26,314 bases of DNA from RGIG7378 sp964500525. Lineage in GTDB: Bacteria; Bacillota; Clostridia; RGIG7378. The notes below the pieces were generated by a model. It was not told where the DNA came from. It saw only the letters and a list, made by a program, of their open reading frames with translations, and did not search any database. Position numbers and translations under genes: made by a program. Positions 15,214 to 23,439 of this stretch are shown piece by piece (the stretch's first letter is position 1; each line of letters opens with the position of its first letter). Location of the stretch: the NCBI GenBank assembly GCA_964500525.1, contig CAZCOE010000095.1, forward strand, positions 1 through 26,314, in the 5' to 3' direction.

Positions 15214-16196
15214 GCCTATTTAAAATTGAACTTCCGGAGAATGCAAATGTGCTGATGTACCAGATCAGGAGTGCTGCAAACAACAGGAGAACCGATGTTA
15301 TTATGCCATTGCTTTCTGTATCCCAGGGGAAGAGATGCTTTGAGTACAAGTTGGATGAATACAGCTCTGTATTTAACATGAGAGTGTCCAAGGCAGATTT
15401 GATTGCAGCCGAGACAGAGCATATGAGGGTTGCCAACAGCCTGGAGGACTCATTGCTGGACAGTGAGAGATTGCTGTTTTCGGATAAAACTGTCTACAGG
15501 GACAGCATGGGCAGTTTTGCATTTCTGTATTATCCTGCGGATCCGGTGCCGGACAACCTGCAGGGGCAGATATTGCAGGAGACTGAAACCAGACAATACG
15601 AGATAGCACGAACCCAGGACCGGAACATGAATTCCATCGCAGTACATACTGGATTTGCAGTGTTCTGTTATGCTATATACCTGCTGCTGTCAAACAGCCT
15701 GGCGGTGCCCTGGCTGATTGCAATAGCAGCATATGCTGTACTCTCTGCTGCATATGGGTTGCTGCCCCGCCTTCGCTCTGCCTCAAGAGGCCCACAGGAG
15801 GCAGATATGTCCCCGGAGCAGGAGCCATTTGTGTCGGAGCCCATATGCTTTATCCGTCAGAGAGATGAGACTGCCTTGCCTATGGAGAACAGGGACAATA
15901 TCCGGGCATATATGGTCAGCGCCTTTGATTCTGAGTCCAGATACGATATGGAGGAGGATGTGTTCAGAATCGGGAGAAACATCAATTTGGTAGATTTGTA
16001 CATACCGGATCCCCATGTAAACCCCATTCATGCGGAAATCATACGGGAGGGTGAGGATTTCTACATTGTGGATAAGTGCAGCAAAAACGGTACATACATA
16101 AATGATGCCAAAATAGAACCGGAAAACAGGATACCCCTGTACGGCAGCGAAGTAATCAGGATTGGAGATGGTGAGTTTAGATTCTATATAGACTGA
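15210..16196 (+). CDS. FHA-domain membrane protein with N-terminal DUF6382-like region
   Basis: 328 residues. The N-terminal soluble domain (about 1-140) is of the DUF6382 type seen in Clostridia. Two hydrophobic segments (about 145-190) follow, then a forkhead-associated domain at about 248-328. FHA motifs are visible: FRIGRN, then IPDPHVNPIHAEI with the conserved His, and DKCSKNGTYIND. FHA domains bind phosphothreonine peptides, so a Ser/Thr kinase input to the Tad machine is implied, though no kinase is in the window. The usual Ser before the His region is replaced by Asn (VNPIH). GGGAGG lies 6 bases before the ATG inside tadC. It is the last gene of the operon. Confidence 0.8.
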   Translation: MSLFKIELPENANVLMYQIRSAANNRRTDVIMPLLSVSQGKRCFEYKLDEYSSVFNMRVSKADLIAAETEHMRVANSLEDSLLDSERLLFSDKTVYRDSMGSFAFLYYPADPVPDNLQGQILQETETRQYEIARTQDRNMNSIAVHTGFAVFCYAIYLLLSNSLAVPWLIAIAAYAVLSAAYGLLPRLRSASRGPQEADMSPEQEPFVSEPICFIRQRDETALPMENRDNIRAYMVSAFDSESRYDMEEDVFRIGRNINLVDLYIPDPHVNPIHAEIIREGEDFYIVDKCSKNGTYINDAKIEPENRIPLYGSEVIRIGDGEFRFYID

Positions 16197-16326
16197 TTTT
16201 GGGCATTATACACATAAATGGCATGGCTCTTTTGTGAAAAGTACATAACAAAAAACTTGGACAAGCTTCAAAGTATGTGAATTAGTGAATATAGCGAAGG
16301 AAGACAAAAACGACTATAATCTACAC

Positions 16327-16428
16327 CGTAAGTTATTTGAACTTACATTTTGTTCCTCCTTTAGAAATAAAGCTGATCTGACATAATGTTACTTTGACGA
16401 AGCATCCTCGAGAGAGCTTCTTTTTTTT
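16327..16428 (+). ncRNA. Candidate small RNA with anti-Shine-Dalgarno stretch and terminator
   Basis: A perfect TATAAT at 16315-16320 would start a transcript near 16327, but no good -35 is seen. The RNA would begin with a perfect hairpin, GTAAGTT/AACTTAC (16328-16346, 5-base loop). A single-stranded ATTTTGTTCCTCCTTTAG stretch follows, and the RNA ends at the intrinsic terminator 16399-16428. No open frame with a ribosome binding site is present on this strand. CCTCCTTT equals the anti-Shine-Dalgarno core of 16S rRNA. It could instead be the untranslated tail of the Tad operon. On the other strand the same stretch reads as a strong ribosome binding site before ATG-TAA. I do not recognise a known family. 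Confidence 0.35.
16399..16428 (+). terminator. Intrinsic terminator upstream of the SRP RNA
   Basis: GAAGC (16399-16403) pairs with GCTTC (16416-16420), with an inner CTC/GAG pairing. Eight Ts follow directly. It ends either the Tad operon transcript or the candidate small RNA. Confidence 0.8.
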
Positions 16429-16506
16429 GCCATGGACCTCACAAATTATGCTGCAAAACGAGAAAATAATAGCTGCAATATAGGCGAAATGACTAAGTGT
16501 GAATTA

Positions 16507-16535
16507 TTGCCATTATATTTGAACTAATATATAAT
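16507..16535 (+). promoter_or_regulatory. Strong sigma-A promoter of the SRP RNA gene
   Basis: TTGCCA (16507-16512) and a perfect TATAAT (16530-16535) are spaced exactly 17 bases apart. The predicted start near 16542 lies just before the folded RNA. Confidence 0.88.
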
Positions 16536-16548
16536 TACCGATACCGAC

Positions 16549-16690
16549 AGGTGCGCCTGCTTGATGGTGTCAGCCGGGTCTTGCGCAATGAAATCCTGTG
16601 AACCTTGTCAGGTCCGGAAGGAAGCAGCAATAAGCAGATCCTTTCATGTGCCGCAAGTCAGCCTTGCTGATACCATCAAACAGGCGCCTT
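16549..16690 (+). ncRNA. ffs: Signal recognition particle RNA (4.5S-like)
   Basis: The apical domain carries the near-universal GTCAGGTCCGGAAGGAAGCA sequence (about 16600-16625), the Ffh-binding site with its tetraloop. The flanks fold into one long rod: GCGCCTG (16553-16559) pairs with CAGGCGC (16681-16687), TTGATGGT with ACCATCAA, GTCAGC with GCTGAT, CTTGCG with CGCAAG, and ATGAAA with TTTCAT. The rod of about 140 bases leaves no room for the Alu-type domain of the large Bacillus SRP RNA, so this is the short form. It is followed at once by dnaX, the usual place for this gene in Firmicutes. Exact ends are estimated from the pairing. Confidence 0.95.
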
Positions 16691-16712
16691 ATATTTTCAG
16701 AGGGAGGTAAGT

Positions 16713-18359
16713 ATGGCATATACAGCGATGTACCGCAGGTATAGACCTTTGGTATTCTCTGATGTGGTAGGCCAGGACCATATTGTCAGGGCCCTGTCCA
16801 ACAGCATTGCTACAGGACGTATTTCCCATGCTTATCTATTTTGCGGCACCAGAGGGACAGGCAAGACGACTATGGCCAAGATATTTGCCAGAGCTATTAA
16901 CTGCCTGCACCCTGAAAACGGCAATCCCTGTAATCAATGTGAAATATGCAAGGGCATTTTAGATGAGAGCATAGTGGACGTGATGGAGATTGACGCCGCC
17001 TCCAACAACGGCGTTGACAGCATCAGGGACATCAGGGACGATGTGGCATATACGCCTACAGTCGCCAAGTACAAGGTATATATTATTGACGAGGTCCACA
17101 TGCTGTCCGGTCCCGCATTCAATGCCTTGCTCAAGACTTTGGAGGAACCTCCGGAGCACGCAGTCTTTCTGCTGGCCACCACTGATCCCCAGAGACTTCC
17201 GGACACGATTCTATCCAGAGTCCAGCGCTTTAATCTCAAACGGATTTCCGATGGAGATATTGCAGACAGGCTTTTATATATCGCCTCCGACATGGGTCTG
17301 GACCTTAGCCGTGAGACTGCATTGTATATTGCCAGATTGGCAGACGGCGCATTGAGAGATGGCATCAGCATTCTGGACAGATGTTATTCCTCCGGGCAGC
17401 CTATTACCATGGACCTGGTGGCGGAGACAACCGGGACCTTGAACCGGGGATTTATATACGATTCCTGTATGCATTTGCTGGCCCGGGATCCTGCAGCCGT
17501 ATTGGACAGTATTGCCAAGGTGACTGCTCAGGGACGCAGATTGTCGGACTATACAGACAGCCTGCTGGATTCATTGAGAGAATTGCTGATATACAGCCTG
17601 TCCAAGGACAGGTCTGCATATGACACCAATGAGAGCCGTACAGCATTTCTGGAGCAGGCTGTAGAACTTACAACACCCGGGATTTTGGTTAAGCTCATTT
17701 CGGGGATCAACGAGGCCGCAGGCAATATGCGGTGGAGCAGTTCTCCGGAGATAACACTGTCTGCTGCACTTGTAGGATTGTGTGCCCGGGAGGGGGAGCC
17801 TGCAGCACAGATCGACAACTCCGGATTTGGCCGATCATCGGACAGCGACCGGAGAATAGCCGCTCTGGAAAGGAGAGTTTCAGAATTATCAGCCAAGCTG
17901 GAGAGCGCTATGGCATCGGGAGCAGCAGCACCGGCCCCTAAGCCTGAGCCTGCAGCGGCACCGGCCTCCAATGAGGACAAGGCAGTGGAGGAGATTAGCA
18001 AGAACAAGTCCCAGCTGGACAAATACCCGGTATACAAGGACAGGGCGGAGCTGATTACCAGAGTCAAGGATACCAAGAGCATGTTCTTGGCAGTATATAT
18101 CAAGGACAGGCCCATGGTTGCACCTTCGGACAAGGTGGTGGCCATACTGTTTGACAAGGAGGAAATACGCAAGACCGTTGGTACTCCTGAGAACCTTAAG
18201 CTGCTGTCGGATCTGGCCTCTGACATTGCAGGTCACCCGGTGAGAGTATTGGTTGTGGACAAAAAGAGCGGTGCCAGGCAGCTGGCTGATGTGGAGAGAG
18301 AGGTACAAGGTGCCCAGGAATTGGCAGACAGTCTTGGGTTGCCTCTGACTATAGAATAG
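16713..18359 (+). CDS. dnaX: DNA polymerase III subunit gamma/tau
   Basis: 548 residues, the clamp-loader ATPase of the replisome. Walker A is GTRGTGKT (45-52). A four-cysteine zinc site comprises C64, C73, C76 and C79. Walker B is IIDEVHML with D126/E127, and the arginine finger is R169 in SRV (SRC in many relatives). The ATPase core ends near residue 370. A Pro/Ala-rich linker (about 395-420) then leads to a C-terminal tau-type domain that contacts the polymerase. GGGAGG lies 6 bases before the ATG. The order SRP RNA, dnaX, ybaB, recR is conserved in Firmicutes. I see no A-rich slippery sequence for a programmed frameshift. Confidence 0.96.
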   Translation: MAYTAMYRRYRPLVFSDVVGQDHIVRALSNSIATGRISHAYLFCGTRGTGKTTMAKIFARAINCLHPENGNPCNQCEICKGILDESIVDVMEIDAASNNGVDSIRDIRDDVAYTPTVAKYKVYIIDEVHMLSGPAFNALLKTLEEPPEHAVFLLATTDPQRLPDTILSRVQRFNLKRISDGDIADRLLYIASDMGLDLSRETALYIARLADGALRDGISILDRCYSSGQPITMDLVAETTGTLNRGFIYDSCMHLLARDPAAVLDSIAKVTAQGRRLSDYTDSLLDSLRELLIYSLSKDRSAYDTNESRTAFLEQAVELTTPGILVKLISGINEAAGNMRWSSSPEITLSAALVGLCAREGEPAAQIDNSGFGRSSDSDRRIAALERRVSELSAKLESAMASGAAAPAPKPEPAAAPASNEDKAVEEISKNKSQLDKYPVYKDRAELITRVKDTKSMFLAVYIKDRPMVAPSDKVVAILFDKEEIRKTVGTPENLKLLSDLASDIAGHPVRVLVVDKKSGARQLADVEREVQGAQELADSLGLPLTIE

Positions 18360-18377
18360 ACATTAAGGAGAAGTACA

Positions 18378-18710
18378 ATGGCAAGAGGATTTGCAGGGGG
18401 CTACGGCGGCGGAAACAATATGCAGAATCTGATGAGACAGGCCCAGAAGATGCAGCAGGAAATCGAGAAGGTTAAGGCATCCATGTCCGAGCTGTTGGTA
18501 GAGGCCGAGAGTGCAGGCGGCGCAGTTAAGGTAGTGGCCAATTGTGACAAGCAGATTACAGAGCTGGTTATTGACTCATCAATAGTGGATCCCGACGATG
18601 TGGACACATTGCAGGATTGCATTATCGTTGCAGTAAACGAGGCCCTGGAGAAGGCAGAGGCTAAGTATAATGCCGAGATGTCCAAGGTAACAGGCGGAAT
18701 AGGCTTCTGA
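18378..18710 (+). CDS. YbaB/EbfC-family nucleoid-associated protein
   Basis: 110 residues. The Gly-rich start (MARGFAGGYGGGNN) is followed by the family helix NLMRQAQKMQQEIEKVK and the strand region VEAESAGGAVKVVANCDKQI. The protein is a dimeric DNA-binding protein encoded between dnaX and recR in most bacteria. AAGGAG lies 7 bases before the ATG. Its size is usual (about 100-115). It is co-transcribed with dnaX (18 bases between) and recR (5 bases between). Confidence 0.94.
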   Translation: MARGFAGGYGGGNNMQNLMRQAQKMQQEIEKVKASMSELLVEAESAGGAVKVVANCDKQITELVIDSSIVDPDDVDTLQDCIIVAVNEALEKAEAKYNAEMSKVTGGIGF

Positions 18711-18715
18711 CAGGC

Positions 18716-19318
18716 ATGAGAGCATTTGCACGTCCCATTAACGAACTCATAGAGGAACTTGGCAAGCTGCCGGGCATAGGGCAGAAGTCCGCCCAGAGGT
18801 TGGCATTTCACATTTTGAATATGCCTGAGGAGCGGGTGTCCTCTCTGGTGGATTCCATTAGGCTGGCAAGAGACAAGACCAAGCTGTGCTCCGTATGCTG
18901 CAACATTACGGACGAGGATCCCTGTCCCATTTGTTCCTCTGCCACCAGAGACACCAGCGTGATTTGCGTTGTCCAGGAGCCCAAGGACGTGGCTGCAATT
19001 GAGCGAACCATGGAGTACAAGGGATTGTACCACGTGCTGCATGGAGCCGTTTCTCCTATGACGGGAATAGGCCCCGACGATATCAAGATCAAGGAGCTCA
19101 TTGCCAGGATGGGAGACGGCCGGGTGAAAGAGGTTATTTTGGCCACTAACCCCAACATTGAGGGAGAGACAACAGCCTCCTATATAGCCAGACTTATGCG
19201 GACGCTTTGCGACGTCAAGGTTACCAGGATTGCCCACGGTATCCCTGTAGGAGGCGATTTGGAATACGCCGACGAGGTCACATTGGCCAAGGCTATTGAG
19301 GGCAGGAGAGAGATTTAA
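18716..19318 (+). CDS. recR: Recombination mediator protein RecR
   Basis: 200 residues, the full usual length. An N-terminal helix-hairpin-helix segment (LPGIGQKSAQRLAFH, about 18-32) is followed by a four-cysteine zinc finger (C58, C61, C70, C73). A Toprim domain begins at about 81 (VICVVQEPKDVAAIERT), and TNPNIEGETTASYIARL lies near residue 145. RecR acts with RecO and RecF to load RecA at gaps. The upstream ribosome binding site is weak, so translation may depend on coupling with ybaB, whose stop is 5 bases before the start. Confidence 0.96.
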   Translation: MRAFARPINELIEELGKLPGIGQKSAQRLAFHILNMPEERVSSLVDSIRLARDKTKLCSVCCNITDEDPCPICSSATRDTSVICVVQEPKDVAAIERTMEYKGLYHVLHGAVSPMTGIGPDDIKIKELIARMGDGRVKEVILATNPNIEGETTASYIARLMRTLCDVKVTRIAHGIPVGGDLEYADEVTLAKAIEGRREI

Positions 19319-19340
19319 TTAAGATTCAGGAGTTACATTA

Positions 19341-20603
19341 ATGGAAAAGACCATACCTTTTAACCTGGCTAAGGCTAAGGAAATAATTGCGGAGTATCCC
19401 ACTCCATTTCACATCTACGACGAGGAGGGTATTCGCAAAACAGCCCGGGCACTCTATGACGCATTCTCATGGAATCCAGGCTATAGGGAGTATTTTGCTG
19501 TCAAGGCCTTGCCTAATCCCTTTATTATCAGCATGCTCCGCCAGGAGGGCTGCGGCGCAGACTGTTCCAGCTATACAGAATTGGAACTTGCCGCCAGCGT
19601 GGGATACAGGGCTGAGGACATAATGTTCTCTTCCAATGACACACCTGCCATTGAGTTTGAGAAAGCCCGTGAATTGGGTGCATTGATAAACCTGGACGAC
19701 ATTACACATATTGACTTTTTGGCAAAGCACGGCGGCATTCCCGAGAAGATCTGCTGCAGATACAACCCCGGCGGAGACTTCTTTATAGGCAATACCATTA
19801 TGGGCAACCCGGGAGATGCCAAGTACGGCATGACCAGGAGACAGCTCTTTGAGGCATTTGCAAAGCTCAAGGCCATGGGAGTCAAGGAATTCGGCATCCA
19901 CTCATTCCTGGCCAGCAACATGACTGAGCAGGGATACTATCCCTCTCTGGCCCGTACTATTTTTGAAATAGCTGTGGACCTGCATAGAGAATTGGGAGTC
20001 AGAATCTCATTTGTCAACCTGTCCGGTGGTATCGGCATTCCATACACCACAGATGGTGAGCCCGTTGACATTAAGCGAGTTGGCCAGGGCGTTCGCAGAG
20101 CCTATGAGGAAACCATAGCTGCTGCAGGGATGGAGCCGGTTGCAATCTATACCGAGCTGGGCAGATATATGACCGGACCCCATGGATACCTGGTAACCAC
20201 CGTTATTCACGAGAAGCATATCTACAAGGACTACATTGGGGTAGATGCATGTGCCTGCAATCTGATGAGACCTGCCATGTATGGTGCATATCATCACCTG
20301 ACAGTGCTGGGCAAGGAAAACAAGCCCTGCGACCACAAGTACGACGTGGTGGGATCCCTCTGTGAGAACAATGATAAGTTCGCGGTAGACAGGATGATGC
20401 CATTTACAGAGCCAGGAGATATTATAGTCATCCACGACACAGGCGCCCACGGCTTCTCCATGGGATACCAATACAACGGCAAGCTCCGTTCCGCAGAGCT
20501 CCTGCTCCGCAAGGACGGATCCGTTAAGATGATCCGCAGGGCAGAGACTCCTGCAGATTATTTCCAGACTCTCGATTTCGCAAAGGGGAACTACGACATA
20601 TGA
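19341..20603 (+). CDS. lysA: Diaminopimelate decarboxylase (PLP, fold type III)
   Basis: 420 residues. The alanine racemase-like barrel has the PLP lysine K55 in YFAVKALPNP. The glycine-rich NLSGGIGIPY binds the cofactor phosphate. The C-terminal barrel carries SLCENNDKFA and HDTGAHGFSMGYQYNGKLR, where the Cys-Glu pair contacts the substrate. The enzyme converts meso-diaminopimelate to lysine, the last step of the pathway. CAGGAG lies 8 bases before the ATG. It lies between recR and folD in the same run of genes; the other lysine genes are absent here. Related decarboxylases for arginine or carboxynorspermidine are possible, but the motif set favours LysA. Confidence 0.9.
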   Translation: MEKTIPFNLAKAKEIIAEYPTPFHIYDEEGIRKTARALYDAFSWNPGYREYFAVKALPNPFIISMLRQEGCGADCSSYTELELAASVGYRAEDIMFSSNDTPAIEFEKARELGALINLDDITHIDFLAKHGGIPEKICCRYNPGGDFFIGNTIMGNPGDAKYGMTRRQLFEAFAKLKAMGVKEFGIHSFLASNMTEQGYYPSLARTIFEIAVDLHRELGVRISFVNLSGGIGIPYTTDGEPVDIKRVGQGVRRAYEETIAAAGMEPVAIYTELGRYMTGPHGYLVTTVIHEKHIYKDYIGVDACACNLMRPAMYGAYHHLTVLGKENKPCDHKYDVVGSLCENNDKFAVDRMMPFTEPGDIIVIHDTGAHGFSMGYQYNGKLRSAELLLRKDGSVKMIRRAETPADYFQTLDFAKGNYDI

Positions 20604-21439
20604 TGCTATTGGACGGCAAGAAACTGGCTCAGGAGATCAAGGACCAGCTGAAGGAACGTGTAGCCGGGATGGCAGAGGCAGGCACACAGGTCTGTCTGGC
20701 CGTAGTGCTTGTGGGAGATAACCCAGCCTCCCATACATATGTAAACATGAAGGAGAAGGACTGCCGGGAACTGGGGATCAAGTCATTGAGATACGACCTG
20801 CCCGGGGACACTGATCGGGCAACACTCCTTGGACTTATCGACAAGTTGAATTCTGACAATGGTGTTCACGGCATTTTGGTCCAGCTGCCCCTGCCCGATC
20901 ATCTGGATGAGCAGGAGGTAATACGGGCCATCAACCCTGCGAAGGATGTGGACTGCTTTACACCGGTAAATGTGGGCCTCCTGGCCACAGGTAATCCTGT
21001 ATTTGCTCCATGCACTCCTGCAGGTATTGTCAGGCTGATAAAGGCCAACGGCCTGGAAATCCAAGGCAAGAACGTGGTTATTGTAAACAGGAGCAACATT
21101 GTGGGCAAGCCCTTGATGCATCTGATGCTCATGGAGAATGCCACAGTTACCATCGCCCACTCCCGCACTGTGAACCTCAGGGAGATCTGCAGCAGGGCAG
21201 ATATATTGGTAGCTGCCGTAGGACGGAGAGAAATGTTCGATGATACCTACGTCAAACCCGGTGCAGTGGTGATTGATGTAGGAGTAAACAGAAACCAGGA
21301 GGGCAAACTGGTTGGAGATGTGTGCTTCCAAAAGGTTGCGCCTATTGCCTCCGCCATTACTCCCTGCGTTGGCGGTGTAGGCCCCATGACCAGGGCCATT
21401 CTGATGGAGAACACAGTGAGGGCAGCAGAGAACAGATAG
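20600..21439 (+). CDS. folD: Bifunctional methylenetetrahydrofolate dehydrogenase/cyclohydrolase
   Basis: 279 residues. Active-site motif YVNMK has Y47 and K51, followed by VQLPLPDH, DVDCFTPVNVG, the NADP-binding VNRSNIVGKP (GRS in many relatives), PGAVVIDVGVN and the closing GGVGPMTRA. FolD interconverts 5,10-methylene-, methenyl- and 10-formyl-tetrahydrofolate, feeding purines, fMet and other one-carbon uses. The start overlaps the lysA stop (ATGA); a second ATG three bases later would give one residue less. The next gene starts one base after the stop, so the operon continues. Confidence 0.96.
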   Translation: MMLLDGKKLAQEIKDQLKERVAGMAEAGTQVCLAVVLVGDNPASHTYVNMKEKDCRELGIKSLRYDLPGDTDRATLLGLIDKLNSDNGVHGILVQLPLPDHLDEQEVIRAINPAKDVDCFTPVNVGLLATGNPVFAPCTPAGIVRLIKANGLEIQGKNVVIVNRSNIVGKPLMHLMLMENATVTIAHSRTVNLREICSRADILVAAVGRREMFDDTYVKPGAVVIDVGVNRNQEGKLVGDVCFQKVAPIASAITPCVGGVGPMTRAILMENTVRAAENR

Positions 21440-21440
21440 C

Positions 21441-23147
21441 ATGGCATTTGACCTGAATCCGGCCGATTTATTCGGGATAGTCCCCGATAGAGAACAGCTG
21501 GCGGCGATTACCGCACCCATGGGTGTGAACATCGTGCTGGCAGGGCCCGGTTCCGGAAAATCCACTGTCATAATTTGTCGGATACTGTATCTTGTGAAAG
21601 TGAAGAAAGTTAATCCCCGGGATATCACGGTTCTGGTATTCAACAGGGATGCAAGGGAAAGCCTGTCAAAGCGCATGAAATCTGCCTGTGACAGGCTTGA
21701 TTTTATTATGCCGGAGATATGCACAATCCACAGCAAGTGCTACAGAATTGTTAAGGAGCATTCCCCGAACAGTCCTCAAATTGCCCATCAGTCCATTCAC
21801 AGGCACAGAAAGGCTCTTGAAAAATTTGCGGTGACACCTGTGAGAGAAGGAGACCTGATTCGCCTGGAGGAAACTGTCAGCAGAATCAGGGAAGACAGAC
21901 TGCAGCCATCTTCCCTGAAGGACCCCTGTTTTGGCAGCATGGAGCCAATTATGAACCTGTTGGACGGTGAACTGGACCGGGCTGAATCCTTGACCTTTGA
22001 GGAAATGAGCCAGCAGGCCCTGAGAATTCTGAGCAAGTCCGGTAATAGGGTAGGACATCTGCTGGTGGACGAGGCCCAGGATATTACCGAAATGCAATTT
22101 CAAATAATTAACGGTCTGTCCTCCGGTGAAGGCAGGGACCTGTTTATGGTGGGAGACGCAGACCAATGCATATACAGCTTCAGACACGCCAGCAGCAGGT
22201 ATATTGAGCATCCGGAAAAGTATTTTGATGCCTTTAGCAGGCATCTTATCGGCACAAACTACCGGAGCACAGAGCAGATAGTCAACACGGCAGCCAGGTT
22301 TATCGGAGAGACAATCCCCTATGGCTTTCGCCCTCGCCTCAGAGCCGCTCCGGACAGGAAGGGACCATTGCCTCAGGTGCGGCATGTATCCCGGCAGATG
22401 GACCAATTCAGGTTCCTGGTAAACATAGCCAGTGAATGCAGGTCTGCAGACAGGAAATGCTGTGCCATATATAGGAAAAACAGCACAGGAGTAGCACTGG
22501 CCAACTACCTGCTGAGTCATGAAATCTGCCCGGCCCATATTGGGGGCGGAGGTGATTTTTTCAATAATACGGCAATAAAGGAAATATTGAGCAGGGTAAG
22601 GGAAAAAATTATCGGCGGCAGAAAGGAATATATAGAACATCCCGAGATGCTTGTTCGTCATATAGCATTGTCCGGAAAGATTATTCCGGAGGCAGTGACC
22701 GAGGCTGTCCGAGAGAAGGTGCCCAAGACCAATTTCATCCACGAATACAGACAGCTGTTGGATATCGCAGGCTCCTGCAGGGACGGAGAAGGGTTCCTGG
22801 AGCGGATTGAGACCTTGCAGAGATTGATGAATGGCCCCGGTACGCCGGGCTCTGCCATTACCATTGCCACAGTTCATTCGGTGAAGGGATTGGAATTTGA
22901 CACCGTATTGCTGCTGGATATGGTGGAGGGTGTCTTCCCGGGTGGGTCCGAGAATCAGGACTCTTCGGATGAAAACACCGAAGCAAGACTTATGTATGTG
23001 GCCATGACCAGGGCTTCCCGAAGGTTAATTATGCTGTGGCCGGACACAATAGGAGACAGACGATGCAGAGAATCCAGATTTCTGGTCAGGATCGAGAAAT
23101 ACTTGCAGGACACGGCAAAGGCGGACCATAGGGCCCGCCTGCCATAA
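21441..23147 (+). CDS. Short UvrD/Rep-family superfamily 1 helicase
   Basis: 568 residues, clearly shorter than PcrA/UvrD (about 720). All core motifs are visible: Walker A GPGSGKST with K40, motif II LLVDEAQDIT with D210/E211, motif III VGDADQCIYSFRHA, GTNYRST, TVHSVKGLEFDTV and the last motif RLMYVAMTRASRRL. The reduced length suggests that the accessory 1B and 2B regions are trimmed. It is probably a 3'-5' DNA helicase or translocase of the UvrD type. The start is one base after the folD stop with no strong ribosome binding site, so translation is likely coupled. It ends the six-gene operon, 24 bases before a convergent spore-protein gene. Confidence 0.9.
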   Translation: MAFDLNPADLFGIVPDREQLAAITAPMGVNIVLAGPGSGKSTVIICRILYLVKVKKVNPRDITVLVFNRDARESLSKRMKSACDRLDFIMPEICTIHSKCYRIVKEHSPNSPQIAHQSIHRHRKALEKFAVTPVREGDLIRLEETVSRIREDRLQPSSLKDPCFGSMEPIMNLLDGELDRAESLTFEEMSQQALRILSKSGNRVGHLLVDEAQDITEMQFQIINGLSSGEGRDLFMVGDADQCIYSFRHASSRYIEHPEKYFDAFSRHLIGTNYRSTEQIVNTAARFIGETIPYGFRPRLRAAPDRKGPLPQVRHVSRQMDQFRFLVNIASECRSADRKCCAIYRKNSTGVALANYLLSHEICPAHIGGGGDFFNNTAIKEILSRVREKIIGGRKEYIEHPEMLVRHIALSGKIIPEAVTEAVREKVPKTNFIHEYRQLLDIAGSCRDGEGFLERIETLQRLMNGPGTPGSAITIATVHSVKGLEFDTVLLLDMVEGVFPGGSENQDSSDENTEARLMYVAMTRASRRLIMLWPDTIGDRRCRESRFLVRIEKYLQDTAKADHRARLP

Positions 23148-23171
23148 TAGTCAATTCAAATTGTAGATGAA

Positions 23172-23372
23172 TTACTTGTTAGCCATCTGGTTCTGAGCCA
23201 TCTGAACCAACTTCTTGGTCATGGATCCGCCAATACGGCCGGCATCCTTGGATGAAAGATTACCGTTGTAACCCTTGTTCAGTGTAATACCGATCTGGGA
23301 AGCTACTTCATATTTCATCTGATCAAGAGCCTGCTTTGCTGCAGGAACTTCGATGTTGTTGCTGTTAGCCAT
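23172..23372 (-). CDS. Small acid-soluble spore protein, alpha/beta type
   Basis: 66 residues. The typical KYEVASQIGI holds the germination protease site at E22-V23. The second conserved block GRIGGSMTKKLVQMAQ follows. These proteins coat spore DNA, protect it from UV and heat, and are degraded on germination. A strong GGAGGTGAT precedes the ATG at 6 bases. A sigma-G-like AATGATA (one mismatch from CATNNTA) lies about 25 bases further upstream, but its -35 is poor. It is monocistronic and convergent with the helicase gene. It is direct evidence that the host forms endospores. Confidence 0.96.
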   Translation of the reverse strand: MANSNNIEVPAAKQALDQMKYEVASQIGITLNKGYNGNLSSKDAGRIGGSMTKKLVQMAQNQMANK

Positions 23373-23439
23373 TTGTTTATCACCTCCGTAACCCTATCAT
23401 TCCCCGTTTTTGAAAAATAAAAACTGGAAAAAAATGTTG

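Noticed and set aside
21666..22877. Long minus-strand open frame opposite the helicase gene
   Set aside because: It is the shadow of a gene with all helicase motifs intact; the translated product is rich in Cys and His without any domain pattern.
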